From NCBI RefSeq assembly GCF_039729195.1, contig NZ_CP155796.1, positions 3,906,001-3,970,000 of the forward strand: a stretch of DNA of 64,000 bases. Direction: 5' to 3'. The position numbers were made by a program, and so were the translations under genes. This document shows positions 17,353 to 28,340 of this stretch, in pieces (the stretch's first letter is position 1; each line of letters begins with the position of its first letter). Origin of the DNA: Mycobacterium sp. DL (GTDB lineage: Bacteria > Actinomycetota > Actinomycetes > Mycobacteriales > Mycobacteriaceae). The notes under the pieces are model-generated. The model had not been told where the DNA came from. It was given only the letters and a program-made list of their open reading frames with translations, and searched no databases.

Positions 17353-18309
17353 ATGCGGTACCCGACCCCCAAGCTGGTCGTGGCAACGATGTTGGCCGCA
17401 CTAACAGTCGTGACTGTGCTGGCCGGCCCGTCGGCGACCGCGGAGCCCCAGACACCTTTGCCCACACCCGCCGATCCCCTCACGGACCCCGGATCGACAG
17501 CGCCGAGTCCCTTCCTCCCGCCGCTAACCGGAACGCCCCCCGGCTTATCGCCGACAGCTGCTGAGGATCCGCCAGCCGGCCAGAACTCGGCGCCCTACCT
17601 CGGCCCACCGGTATTCGCTCCCCCCACGTTCAACCCGACGAACGGCTCGATGGTCGGCGTCGCCAAACCCATCATCATCAACTTTCAAAGGCCTATCGCC
17701 AACCGCACGCTGGCAGAACAGGCCGTCCACATCTCCTCCACCCCCGCGGTCCCCGGGAAGTTCTATTGGATGAGCACGACCCAGCTCAGATGGCGACCCA
17801 TCGACTTCTGGCCCGCCAACACCACGGTCAGCATTGATGCCAGCGGCACGAAATCGAGTTTCCGCACCGGCGACTCGTTGGTGGCGACCATCGACAACGC
17901 CACCCTCCAAATGGAGGTCATGCGCAACGGCGTACTCGAGAAGACCATGCCGGTGTCCCTGGGTAAGCCGGGATACGAAACGCCCAACGGCACCTACTAC
18001 GTGCTCGAGAAGTTCGCCGACATGGTGATGGACTCGTCCACCTATGGTGTGCCGGTTGACTCCGCTGAAGGTTACAAGCTCGAGGTGAAAGACGCCGTGC
18101 GCATCAACAATGCCGGCATTTTCGTTCACGGCGCGCCTTGGTCAGTCGCCGATCAGGGTAAGCGAAACGTCAGCCACGGGTGCCCCAATTTGAGCCCCGC
18201 GAACGCGCAGTGGTTCTACGACAACTTCGGCAGCGGGGACCCCGTCGTCGTCAAGAATTCCCTCGGCATATACGACGAAAACGACGGAGCCCAGGACTGG
18301 CAGATCTGA
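17353..18309 (+). CDS. L,D-transpeptidase (YkuD), copy 1
   Basis: A 318-residue exported enzyme: a signal peptide, a Pro-rich linker, an Ig-like domain ([19 protein letters not shown] ... [17 protein letters not shown]) and the YkuD catalytic domain with [21 protein letters not shown], carrying the catalytic Cys and His. It forms 3-3 (meso-DAP to meso-DAP) crosslinks in mycobacterial peptidoglycan, or attaches proteins. GAGGGAGGAGG is an excellent ribosome binding site. The operator at 17305-17323 lies just upstream. It resembles LdtB-type enzymes by domain order. Confidence 0.92.
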   Translation: MRYPTPKLVVATMLAALTVVTVLAGPSATAEPQTPLPTPADPLTDPGSTAPSPFLPPLTGTPPGLSPTAAEDPPAGQNSAPYLGPPVFAPPTFNPTNGSMVGVAKPIIINFQRPIANRTLAEQAVHISSTPAVPGKFYWMSTTQLRWRPIDFWPANTTVSIDASGTKSSFRTGDSLVATIDNATLQMEVMRNGVLEKTMPVSLGKPGYETPNGTYYVLEKFADMVMDSSTYGVPVDSAEGYKLEVKDAVRINNAGIFVHGAPWSVADQGKRNVSHGCPNLSPANAQWFYDNFGSGDPVVVKNSLGIYDENDGAQDWQI

Positions 18310-18853
18310 CGCTTGGGCGGGCGAATGCAACCAAACGCATACACGGATCATCCGTGACGAATCGCGGATAGTGCTTGTTCCTGCTCGCTGCACTGACCGC
18401 CCGGGGGTCAGGGGTGGCGCCGATGGTGCTGCTTCACGTTTGGAAGCTGTCACGCGCATCGCTCGCCCAGTTGTAGCCGTTTGCCGCAGCACATGTCTTG
18501 CCCCTCCTTGTCTGGACCCGGCCCCGAGAACTGTTCGATATACCTGCAGGGGTATTGCGGATTGGGGCCGAGGCAACAGCCTCAGGGGAAAGTGATCGCC
18601 GGGCGACGCCGTTCTACAGAGTGGTCACATCACGGTCTCGCACTCTTTGCGGGAATGTTGAGGCACATTGGCCCTACTGTCGGGGCGCCCTACCAGTACA
18701 TCGTGGGTGATGAGTTTCGGCGGCGAATGACGCTGCTGGGCGGACAACAGGAATCGCGATGACTCAAGTGCCGCGGGCTCACGGTCGGCGGATAGCGCGG
18801 TGCCGGTCGACTCAGCACCTCAAGAGTTGGATGCAGCGAAGGAGATTGGAAGC
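18310..18853. other. Intergenic region with a RicR/CsoR-like dyad
   Basis: There are 544 bases with no gene that I can support. The notable element is TACCTGCAGGGGTA at 18541-18554. The remaining short frames lack ribosome binding sites and plausible protein features. Confidence 0.5.
18540..18555. promoter_or_regulatory. RicR/CsoR-like copper box
   Basis: ATACCTGCAGGGGTAT is a dyad whose core TACCTGCAGGGGTA differs at one base from the mycobacterial RicR motif TACCC-N5-GGTA. It precedes the Met/His-rich genes at 18854 and 19343 by about 300 bases. The regulatory role is inferred. Confidence 0.45.
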
Positions 18854-19180
18854 ATGACCGATACACCTGAACCAACGAGCGAACGAATCGCTGTGGCCGG
18901 ACAGCGCCAAGGGGTGAACCACGCCTTGGCGTGGAGTGGCATTGCCGCCGCTGCGGTATTCATCGTTGCGGTGGTGTTCTCTTCCGGGTTCTTAATCGGC
19001 AGGGCGACCGACGGTTTCGGCGGCAATCAGGGACATTGTCAAGGAACGCCCGGCATGATGGGGCCCGGCATGATGGGGCCGCAGGGCCCGTGGCCACACG
19101 GAAACGTGGGGCCTTCAGGTCCCTGGGGTCCTGGCCAGTCGCAGCCGCCGACAATCACACCGACCACACCTCGGCCGTAG
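18854..19180 (+). CDS. Small membrane-anchored Gly/Pro/Met-rich protein
   Basis: A 108-residue protein: a short polar N-terminus, one transmembrane helix (SGIAAAAVFIVAVVFSSGFLIG), then an extracytoplasmic tail with CQGTPGMMGPGMMGP and repeated GPWGP units. The layout matches the partial protein at 1-315. GGAGATTGG precedes ATG 18854. Met and His residues in the tail could bind Cu(I), but this is speculative. It is probably cotranscribed with the downstream Met/His-rich secreted protein at 19343. Confidence 0.7.
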   Translation: MTDTPEPTSERIAVAGQRQGVNHALAWSGIAAAAVFIVAVVFSSGFLIGRATDGFGGNQGHCQGTPGMMGPGMMGPQGPWPHGNVGPSGPWGPGQSQPPTITPTTPRP

Positions 19181-19342
19181 CGTGCAATAGCTGATTACGC
19201 TGCAGGAGAATCGATTCCAGACTTTTGTCGGGCGGGCCATCGTCGGCAAGAAGCGGCCGATGCCCGAAGAAGCTCCGCACCAAGCGTCCGCCGACAACGC
19301 GATTCCCACAACACATGGTCAGCACGAGGAGGAACTTCAGGT

Positions 19343-19912
19343 ATGGACGGAATGGGTAGACGAGCGGCGCTGAGAATGCTCGTCACCGGTGCGGCCCTCT
19401 TCGGCCTGGGGTGTGTCTTGCGCAACATCATCGACATACCGGTGAGCCGTGCCCAACCCGGGATGGGTGGCTCGACGGGAATGGACATGCGCGCCTACAT
19501 GAACATGTTCATGCGGCATACCGAGCTTCGACGCAGCGTCGAAGAGATTCCCGGAGGTGTGCGCACCACCACCGAAACTGACTCCGCCGACCTCGTCGCC
19601 GAACTGCAGGCCCACGTCTCATCGATGTATACCCACCTCGATCAAGGCAGTGAAGTCACCTGCATGAGCTCAAGCCTGCCCACGCTGTTCCGCCGCGCTG
19701 CTGATTATCAACGTCAGATAACGCTCACACCCGGCGGCGTGGTCGTCGTCGAAACCTCCAGCGATCCCGAACTGGCCAACGCCATTCGCGAACACGCCCA
19801 CGAAGTCACCGGATTCGTCATCGAAGGAATGCCGGCGATGATGAGTGGAATGATGGGCGGCGGGATGATGGGACCCGGCACGGGTCACGGAATGATGGGA
19901 CCAACCGGCTGA
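19343..19912 (+). CDS. Exported Met/His-containing hypothetical protein
   Basis: A 189-residue protein with a twin-Arg N-terminus and hydrophobic segment (MGRRAALRMLVTGAALFGLG), suggesting Tat export, with a possible lipid-anchor Cys (GLGCVL). The mature part has MDMRAYMNMFMRHTELRR, a central EVTCMSSSLP, and a Met/Gly-rich C-terminus (MMSGMMGGGMMGPGTG). GAGGAGGAAC is the ribosome binding site. I do not recognise a named family. Position and composition suggest an extracytoplasmic copper- or silver-binding role. Confidence 0.7.
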   Translation: MDGMGRRAALRMLVTGAALFGLGCVLRNIIDIPVSRAQPGMGGSTGMDMRAYMNMFMRHTELRRSVEEIPGGVRTTTETDSADLVAELQAHVSSMYTHLDQGSEVTCMSSSLPTLFRRAADYQRQITLTPGGVVVVETSSDPELANAIREHAHEVTGFVIEGMPAMMSGMMGGGMMGPGTGHGMMGPTG

Positions 19913-19933
19913 ACCAAAGCAAGCAAACCCATT

Positions 19934-20755
19934 TTACGAGGAAGTAGAACGAGTAGACATCGGTGCAGCCTCCCGCCCGCCCGGAGAGGCTTCTAGCGTG
20001 CCGAAGTGGGTCGCGACCTCACCGAAAAACGACTGAGTGGACTGCGAATCCCCGTCACCAGACGACGTGCTCAAATCGCCAACGCGGTCAGCGAATTGGC
20101 GTAGACAGGCCGTGGAACAGAAGTAGAAGCGGTAGGTCTCCTCCTCGTGCGTGATCGTCAGCGGTTGGGCATCTGCCGTGACGTGCATCCGACATATCGG
20201 ATCGACGTGCTCTTGGTGACGGGTTCCGACGTCGAGGGCGAACGCTTCCACCAGGGCGCCGACGTTTCGCAGTCGAAGCGGGCCCAACGACGTCATCGCG
20301 ACAAGGTCCGTTCCTCGAAGCGCGGACGCGGACGAGGCGTCACCGACGATCTGACCTGGCCGGGCGACAGCGGCCAGTCTAGCTGCGGTATTGACCGTCG
20401 CCCCGAAGACGTTTCCGCGGTGCTTCACCACTGCCCCAGTGCAGATGCCCGCGCGCAGCAACGGAAATCCGTCGATGCGACGGGTCTCGACGTGAAGTCG
20501 CCGAAGAAAGGCCAGCGCCGCAGTGGGGTCCGAACTGGTGATCATCACAGCGTCGCCGAGGGTCTTGATCATGTCGTCGCCGGGTCCGAGGTTGCTAGCG
20601 GCTATGGTGGTGAACCGATTTGCCAGTTCGGCGGCACGGTGATCGCCGTGGGCTTCGGTGAAGGCCGCGAACCCAGCGATGTCCACGAAGACGACCACTC
20701 TGTCTACGTCCGCATGATCGAATCTGCCTGCAGGATTGGATGTTTCGAACATCAT
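19934..20755 (-). CDS. Class III adenylyl/guanylyl cyclase-YHS fusion, copy 2
   Basis: A 273-residue paralogue of the protein at 7838-8563. The cyclase domain has VVFVDIAGFAAFTEAHGD, MIKTLGDAVMIT and NTAARLA; the C-terminal YHS-like motif is HVDPICRMHV ... YRFYFCSTACLRQFAD, with extra Ser/Thr residues after it. Its ATG overlaps the stop of the upstream P1B ATPase (ATGA), giving tight translational coupling. This supports a link between metal export and cyclic nucleotide signalling. The YHS domain could sense the exported metal or act as a small metal chaperone. Confidence 0.85.
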   Translation of the reverse strand: MMFETSNPAGRFDHADVDRVVVFVDIAGFAAFTEAHGDHRAAELANRFTTIAASNLGPGDDMIKTLGDAVMITSSDPTAALAFLRRLHVETRRIDGFPLLRAGICTGAVVKHRGNVFGATVNTAARLAAVARPGQIVGDASSASALRGTDLVAMTSLGPLRLRNVGALVEAFALDVGTRHQEHVDPICRMHVTADAQPLTITHEEETYRFYFCSTACLRQFADRVGDLSTSSGDGDSQSTQSFFGEVATHFGTLEASPGGREAAPMSTRSTSS

Positions 20756-23292
20756 TGGGTCTCCACTGCACGCTCGACGCGTGGCGCTTCTGGGGTTACC
20801 GACTGCATCGGCAATCCGAGGAGGCGCAACGCATTGGCGACGACGATGAGTGTGGAGCCTTCGTGGATGAGCACGGCGGGACCGATGCCCAAGCCGAAGA
20901 TCGTGGCTGGGATGAGCACCGCGACGATTCCGAGGCTCGCCCACAGGTTTTGCTTGATCACGCGCGACGAGCGCCGGCTCAAGCTCACCGCGAACGGCAA
21001 CGCGCGCAGGTCGTCGGCCATCAGCGCAACGTCAGCGGTCTCCAACGCCACGTCGGAGCCTGCCGCCCCCATCGCGATACCGACGCTCGCACCGGCCATT
21101 GCGGGTGCGTCGTTTACGCCGTCGCCGACCATCCCGACGCGGCCGTGGCGTTCCCGGAGTGCGGCTATCTGGGCGACCTTGTCTTCAGGCATCAGATCGC
21201 CGCGCGCGGAGGCGACACCGACTTCGGCGGCGACGGCGTCGGCCACCCGCTGATTATCCCCCGACAACATCACGGTGTTCGTCAAGCCGAGCTCGGCGAG
21301 ACGTGCGATCACCGCCGACGCCTCCGGTCGGGGAAGATCCATCAATCCGATCGCGCCCAACCAGCGGTCTCCTGCGCGGACGAGCATCGTTGTGCGGCCG
21401 GCTTCTTCGAGACGATCCACCTCGGCCGCCAGCTCCGCCGGCGGGGGCTGGGCAACATCGGTGAACAATTCGGTCTTGCCGATGCAGACCTCGACACCTT
21501 CGACGGATGCGACGATGCCGCGGCCGATCACCGCACGGACGTCGGACGCACGGGGCGTCGCCACTCCGGCCAACCGCTGGCGGCCGTCACGGACGATGGC
21601 GCGGGCGAGCGGATGGTCGCTCTGCTCCTCGACGGCCACGGCGATTCTCAGCAGTTCGGCGTCATCGCTGTCTGCGGTGGCAAAAACATCGGCGATCCTG
21701 GGCCGCCCTTCGGTGAGCGTGCCGGTCTTGTCGAAGGCCAGCACCTGGACCCGACCGAGTTCCTCCAAGGCTCCGCCGCCTTTCACGAGGATGCCGGCAC
21801 GCGCTGCCCGAGCCACCGCCGACAACACCGCACTCGGTGTGGCGATCGCCAGCGCACACGGGCTCGCCGCCACCAGAACGGCGAGAGCCCTGTACACCGT
21901 GTCGCTGAACGGCTCGTCAACGACGAACCCGGCGAAGAGCAGCACGAATACCCCGATCAGGATCACCGGGACGAAGATGCGCTGGAACCGGTCGGTGAAG
22001 CGCTGTGCGGAGGTGGTTTTGGTTTGCGCCTCGGCCACCAGACGCACTACCCGGGCCAGGGTGGAGTCCCCGGCCAGCCGGGTCACCTGAACCTCGATGG
22101 CGCCGGCGCCGTTGATGGTGCCGGCGAACACGCGTGATGCGGCGTCGATGAGCTCAGGTGAGGCGGCGGCGACCGCTACATCCGGAACCGGATTCTTGTC
22201 AACGGGTACGCTCTCCCCGGTCACCGGGGCTTGATCGATGCTGCTACTTCCTGCCACCACGAAGCCGTCTGCGGCCAGGCGCATGTTTGGGCGCACCACG
22301 ACGATGTCCCCGATGCGCAGGTCCGCGACAGACACCTCGACGGTGTCGCCGGTGCCGCCGCGTCGGACCAGTGCCGTCTTCGGGGCGAGTTCGGCGAGCG
22401 CTTCGATCGCCCGTCGAGCGCGGCCCATCGCATAGCCTTCGAGCGCGTGCCCGACGCTGAACAGGAACAGCAGGAGTGCGCCTTCGGCGACTTCGCCGAG
22501 CGCCGCCGCACCCGCAGCGGAGACCAGCATGAGGAAGTCGATCTCGAACCGGCCCTGCCGCACACTGGCGAAGGCTTCCTGCACGGTGAAGAACGCGCCG
22601 AAGAAGAACGCCAGGCCGTAGACCACCACCTCAGCCGCGCGCGGTGTATCGGCGAAGGCAGCGAGTAGCCAGCCCGTGAGCAGCAGCGCGCCCGCCAGTC
22701 CAGCGAAGACCAATTCGGTGCGTTCGCCGAAGATCCCGCCGTGACCGTGTTGATGGTCGGCATCGTCTCCGTCGTGCGCGACGGCGGCTTCGTCGTCGAC
22801 TGCTCTCCTTTGCGGCGCCACCTGCGCGGCTATGACATCCACGAGTTCCTGGGCGGTTACCGTCATCCGCTCGAACTCCAGCTCGATCGAATCGGGCGTC
22901 GCTGCTGCTGAGACCACGCCAGGCATTGCCGACAGCGTGTCGACGAGTGCTGCAGGTATGGCCTCATCGTCTTGGGTGTCTGTGGTCAACCACCGCAGAT
23001 GCCCGTACTTCGACGCGATGGTGTCAGCCGCCTGCAGAGCTCGACGCTGCACTTCTGTTGGGGACATAGCCGCGGCGTCGTAGTGCACGCACAGGCGGGG
23101 TTTGGTCGTGTCGCCATCGATGACGTGGGCCTGCTCGACGATCCCGTCATCCACCAGGCCGCGCGTGAGGCGGTCAGCGCAGCGCTCGTCGCTACCGGGA
23201 AGCAGGTCTGTCAGGTCTAGCGCCAGGGTCCTACTCGTGGGCGTTCCGTCGGCACCGTGTCCCCTCGCCGTCCCGCCGTTGCGATCTGCCAT
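20752..23292 (-). CDS. P1B-4-type heavy-metal translocating ATPase with His-rich N-terminus
   Basis: An efflux ATPase of 846 residues from ATG 23292. The N-terminal 190 residues hold two degenerate HMA-like folds (VVSAAATPDSIELEFE is readable) and a His-rich stretch (HDGDDADHQHGHGG). The core motifs are TGES, SPC, DKTGTLTEG, HP, GDGVNDAP and HEGST, so SPC plus HEGST places it in the P1B-4 group (Co, Zn, Cd, Ni or Fe). No clear ribosome binding site is seen and an AT-rich dyad lies over the start, so a leaderless transcript is possible. It is coupled to the cyclase-YHS gene. Confidence 0.92.
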   Translation of the reverse strand: MADRNGGTARGHGADGTPTSRTLALDLTDLLPGSDERCADRLTRGLVDDGIVEQAHVIDGDTTKPRLCVHYDAAAMSPTEVQRRALQAADTIASKYGHLRWLTTDTQDDEAIPAALVDTLSAMPGVVSAAATPDSIELEFERMTVTAQELVDVIAAQVAPQRRAVDDEAAVAHDGDDADHQHGHGGIFGERTELVFAGLAGALLLTGWLLAAFADTPRAAEVVVYGLAFFFGAFFTVQEAFASVRQGRFEIDFLMLVSAAGAAALGEVAEGALLLFLFSVGHALEGYAMGRARRAIEALAELAPKTALVRRGGTGDTVEVSVADLRIGDIVVVRPNMRLAADGFVVAGSSSIDQAPVTGESVPVDKNPVPDVAVAAASPELIDAASRVFAGTINGAGAIEVQVTRLAGDSTLARVVRLVAEAQTKTTSAQRFTDRFQRIFVPVILIGVFVLLFAGFVVDEPFSDTVYRALAVLVAASPCALAIATPSAVLSAVARAARAGILVKGGGALEELGRVQVLAFDKTGTLTEGRPRIADVFATADSDDAELLRIAVAVEEQSDHPLARAIVRDGRQRLAGVATPRASDVRAVIGRGIVASVEGVEVCIGKTELFTDVAQPPPAELAAEVDRLEEAGRTTMLVRAGDRWLGAIGLMDLPRPEASAVIARLAELGLTNTVMLSGDNQRVADAVAAEVGVASARGDLMPEDKVAQIAALRERHGRVGMVGDGVNDAPAMAGASVGIAMGAAGSDVALETADVALMADDLRALPFAVSLSRRSSRVIKQNLWASLGIVAVLIPATIFGLGIGPAVLIHEGSTLIVVANALRLLGLPMQSVTPEAPRVERAVETQ

Positions 23293-23295
23293 GCA

Positions 23296-23325
23296 TGCAA
23301 TAATACGCATGTTTGCATATGATGC
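23296..23325. promoter_or_regulatory. AT-rich dyad-like operator at the second metal ATPase
   Basis: The segment reads AATACGCATGTTTGCATAT in its core, with facing ATACGCA and TGCATAT elements, a few bases upstream of the ATPase start. It resembles ArsR/SmtB sites and the ATGCGCAT dyad at 8577-8600. No regulator gene is adjacent. Confidence 0.5.
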
Positions 23326-23326
23326 G

Positions 23327-23521
23327 TCAACCCCGGCTGCGAAGTCCCACCGCATCGATGGGCTCAATCACGCTGGGGTCGACGAGACGGATGCGTCGAA
23401 CAGACCGGCGGGCGACGCTCCAAGTCCTGCCGAGGAATTGCCGAGAACTCATGTCGGAGAACGCGAAACCGAAGTGGGTGAAGGCGAACCCGGCGAACGG
23501 GCCAGAAAGGAATTTGTTCAT
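23327..23521 (-). CDS. Small ORF upstream of the metal ATPase
   Basis: A 64-residue ORF whose ATG follows GGGGAGGGAACC, a credible ribosome binding site. The N-terminus MNKFLSGPFAGFAFTHFGFA is aromatic and hydrophobic, and the C-terminus is Arg-rich. It ends just before the ATPase operator, on the same strand. I do not recognise it; it could be a small membrane protein, a leader peptide or chance. Confidence 0.35.
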   Translation of the reverse strand: MNKFLSGPFAGFAFTHFGFAFSDMSSRQFLGRTWSVARRSVRRIRLVDPSVIEPIDAVGLRSRG

Positions 23522-23693
23522 GGTTCCCTCCCCAGTTTCCGGGTTCTCTAAGCCAAGAGTCGCACCCTGCGCGGGTCCGGATTAGGGTCAAAGGTAATCC
23601 CCGAATATTGGTAAGCGGGTGGGCGGCAACGCGAGTTTGGATTCGGATGCCTGGTCGAGTTGGTGGACCTTAAGAAGACATGAAGCTTCGGAG

Positions 23694-24524
23694 CTAGCCA
23701 GAAACGGTCTGCGGAACCTCGGTACCATTCTCCCGCACAATGATTGGGTCACCCAGGTTGACTGTATTCAAGTACCATTCGGCATCTTGGGTGCTGAGCC
23801 CGATACAACCATGGCTTGTATTCTCGTAGCCCATTTGATCAACAGCCCATGGAGCTGAATGCACGAATAAGCCACGCCACGTGAAACGGACTGCGTATTC
23901 CACGTCCAGCAGGTAGCCGTCGGGGTCATCGATGGGGATGCCGACACTACTCGAATCCATAACGATGTCACGTTCTTTCGCCAATACTGAATAGACACCA
24001 ACCGGGGTCGGGTAATCAGGGCGTCCCATTGAAGCTGGGAACACGCCCGGTTGTCCCCAATTGGCTCGGTGATGCGGCGCTGGTAGCTCGGAGGGCGGTA
24101 CGCCGTCGATGGTCACGGTGAAAGTGCGGTCCGAGACGTTGGCGACGCCGACGACGGCGGCACCAGTCTGGAAGTTTCTGGTTGGCAAGTTGCCCACCGA
24201 AAGGGAGATCGTGCTGTGTGCAGGCCAGAACTGGTCAGGTACCCACTGCGCGACATCGTTTTGAATCCACTCGAACTTGCCCGTCATCGCCGGCACCGAC
24301 TTGATGTCAACGGCGCGTTCGGCCGCGCGCCGATCGGCGACAGGGCGGTTGAACGTGATCACCACAGGATGGGCTACGCCCACGACCGCGCCCTCCGCAG
24401 GTAGCAGCGACGCGACATCGGGTCGGTTGGACGAACTCGCGGCCCTACTGATGTCCACGGGGCCCGCAACCACGCTCGCAGCCAACATGGCCGCGGTGAG
24501 AACGCTACGAATAGTCAGGCGCAT
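23694..24524 (-). CDS. L,D-transpeptidase (YkuD), copy 2
   Basis: A 276-residue exported enzyme: a signal peptide (RSVLTAAMLAASVVAG), an Ig-like domain (LLPAEGAVVGVAHPVVITFNR ... VAQWVPDQFWPAHSTISL) and YkuD with FVHSAPWAVDQMGYENTSHGC carrying the catalytic Cys. I chose ATG 24524 because it begins the signal peptide, although no strong ribosome binding site is visible; longer starts exist up to 24656. Unlike copies 1 and 3 I find no CTAC-N11-GTAG operator upstream, so it may not belong to the same regulon. Confidence 0.88.
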   Translation of the reverse strand: MRLTIRSVLTAAMLAASVVAGPVDISRAASSSNRPDVASLLPAEGAVVGVAHPVVITFNRPVADRRAAERAVDIKSVPAMTGKFEWIQNDVAQWVPDQFWPAHSTISLSVGNLPTRNFQTGAAVVGVANVSDRTFTVTIDGVPPSELPAPHHRANWGQPGVFPASMGRPDYPTPVGVYSVLAKERDIVMDSSSVGIPIDDPDGYLLDVEYAVRFTWRGLFVHSAPWAVDQMGYENTSHGCIGLSTQDAEWYLNTVNLGDPIIVRENGTEVPQTVSG

Positions 24525-24994
24525 GGGTTTTCGAAACACCGGGCAACAAAGTCCCAGAACCACTGGACCGCTACGAAGGGCTCCCACCACACTCTGCGGT
24601 ATCGCATCGTTCATCGTCGCTAATGGTAGGGCTGCGAGGTCATTTCGCGAAAGCACCTGCGCGCCTTCGATTCGGTTAAGGGTTCGTCACGCTGCGGCCA
24701 CGGTCCACAGGTCCGAGCGCCCCTTGCTCCATGGGTGAGACGTAGCACTGCCGTCAGTGCACCCTTGAGTGGGCAGTTTTGCACGAACGTCCGTGACTCT
24801 CACGGAAGCCCGGGACATTTGGAGGGGTCGCAAAAAAATCCGCAACGGGTGGACGCTGCCGCAACTACTCTTGGAACTCCGCGTGTATACCCAACGACGG
24901 TCGCAGCTGCGTCAGGATCCGAGCGTCCTGCGCATGACCTCGCACCAGCCAGAAATAGTGCCCGCGTTCTGTTTTCGGCATCATGGCGCGCCGT
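24525..24994. other. Region between ctaD and ldt copy 2
   Basis: There are 470 bases without a gene that I can support. A small hairpin CCGTGA-CTC-TCACGG lies at 24791-24805 but has no T run, so I do not call a terminator. Confidence 0.4.
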
Positions 24995-26773
<1,779 letters not shown>

Positions 26774-26780
26774 TCATTAT

Positions 26781-26799
26781 CTACTGACTAGATACGTAG
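26781..26799 (-). promoter_or_regulatory. BlaI-type operator, ctaD promoter
   Basis: CTACTGACTAGATACGTAG is an exact CTAC-N11-GTAG site 40 bases upstream of the ctaD start. Confidence 0.75.
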
Positions 26800-27038
26800 G
26801 TTACTCTACGGCGGTGTTTAGGACTACTCGCGTGGCTGCGAAATTCCGGGCCCGGAAGTGCGCCATATCGCCCGGTGACGGGTGCCCCGCCGGGGCGGGT
26901 GCAGAGCACTCGCACCCGCTCCGGCCCCGGCGCATCGGGCCGACCTTCGGCGCGGCGGCGTTGCAAGACCTAGCGACAGCGCGAGCTGTTTCGAGGCGGA
27001 TCGTCGAACGACGCCTCCGTCCTTGGCAATCGTCCCAA

Positions 27039-27057
27039 TTCCGCAGCTACTACGTAG
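27039..27057 (+). promoter_or_regulatory. Weak BlaI-type operator, M23 peptidase promoter
   Basis: TTCCGCAGCTACTACGTAG has the complete CTACGTAG half but a poor second arm. It lies about 110 bases upstream of the M23 frame. Confidence 0.45.
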
Positions 27058-27169
27058 GTACCGAGTCGGGGAGACCGTTCGCGACCTTGCGCATATCGTG
27101 ACCGAATCGATTGGACCTCAACGCTTTTAGCGACGCGCGCCGTCGCGTGGCGACATTCGTCGGAAGTCG

Positions 27170-28273
27170 ATGACTTGCCCGATCGCGGGTGTTGGGTTAG
27201 CGTCTCGCCAACCAGATAACGAATTGGTAACGGCAAAGGATCGTCTCGAAGTGGTGCATCACCGGATCGCGCGACCAGATGCGTCGGTCGACCGTGCCAC
27301 CGACGTCACCGAGATCATCGCCTTCGATGAGTTCGGCGCGATGGTGGACATGGCCGGTTCTCACAGCGATCCGTTCGCGATCGACTACGAGGTGTTGAGC
27401 GCACCTGAACTCGACGACCTCAACGATATTGCCGACGAGTCGCCTCGGCTGCTGCTCTTACCGAGAGATGCATCGAACGCGGCGACGCCGACGGTGCCGA
27501 TCCCCATCGACGGGGCAAGCCTCAGGGAAGGCCAGCGGTCGTCTAGCCGGGCGCTGATGGGCGCTTCCGTCCGTTCTTCTCGCGGGGCGCATCGAAGGAC
27601 CCCTGAGGCGACCGGCGCGGCGCACAGCAGGCTGGTTATCACGGCTGTCGCAGTCGGCGCGGTCGCCGCCGCGGCGAACACCGCGGTCAACGCAACCGAT
27701 GCGCAGCAGCCGGTTCTGGTCGCCGACACTGCCACGTCACTGGCTGCCCGCCCCGAAGCCTCGGGTATGCAGATCATCCCTGTGGCGAACAGCTTTGATG
27801 CCGGGATCCATCGACAGGAATCGGCCAGAGGCGCGGCTTTCGCTGAGGAGCGGGCGCAGCGGGAGGCGCGACTTCTGCGCCCACAGTTCACTTTTCCCGC
27901 CCGAGGCATGCTGACATCGGGCTTCGGAGCCCGGTGGGGCACCCTGCACGCCGGACTCGATGTCGCCAACGCCGTCGGTACTCCGATCTACGCGGCATCC
28001 GATGGAGAGGTGATTGCGTCCGGTCCGACACCGGGGTTCGGCATGTGGGTCAAGATCCGCGCCGCGGACGGCACGGTCACGCTCTACGGTCACATCGACA
28101 CCACACTGGTGCAAACCGGCCAGCCGGTGATGGCCGGCGACCAGATCGCCACCATGGGCAACCGAGGCAACTCGACCGGACCGCACCTGCACTTCGAGGT
28201 GCACCGCAACGGATCGGACAAGACCGACCCGATGGCGTGGTTAGGGGAACGGGGAGTGTCGAACCGTTACTAG
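27170..28273 (+). CDS. M23 family (LytM-type) peptidoglycan metallopeptidase
   Basis: A protein of up to 367 residues. The N-terminal 130 residues are polar. A hydrophobic Ala-rich segment (VITAVAVGAVAAAANTAV) then anchors or exports it. A helical stretch leads to the C-terminal M23 domain with HAGLDVAN (zinc ligands His and Asp) and HLHFEVH (catalytic and ligand His), so the zinc site is intact. It would cut peptidoglycan crosslinks or activate hydrolases. The start is unclear: several GTG/ATG codons are possible within the first 60 codons. Its promoter has a weaker copy of the island operator. Confidence 0.85.
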   Translation: MTCPIAGVGLASRQPDNELVTAKDRLEVVHHRIARPDASVDRATDVTEIIAFDEFGAMVDMAGSHSDPFAIDYEVLSAPELDDLNDIADESPRLLLLPRDASNAATPTVPIPIDGASLREGQRSSSRALMGASVRSSRGAHRRTPEATGAAHSRLVITAVAVGAVAAAANTAVNATDAQQPVLVADTATSLAARPEASGMQIIPVANSFDAGIHRQESARGAAFAEERAQREARLLRPQFTFPARGMLTSGFGARWGTLHAGLDVANAVGTPIYAASDGEVIASGPTPGFGMWVKIRAADGTVTLYGHIDTTLVQTGQPVMAGDQIATMGNRGNSTGPHLHFEVHRNGSDKTDPMAWLGERGVSNRY

Positions 28274-28340
28274 CGGCAGCCCGGCCTCGGGGGCCGTCAG
28301 CATCGCGCATGCATATCCGCAGCGAAGGCTAGTAGCTCAG

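Noticed and set aside
18481..18762. 93-codon plus-strand ORF in the gap before 18854
   Set aside because: No ribosome binding site, no recognisable domain, and the copper-type box lies inside it.
24791..24805. Small hairpin CCGTGA-CTC-TCACGG
   Set aside because: The stem is only 6 bp with no T run, so I do not call it a terminator.
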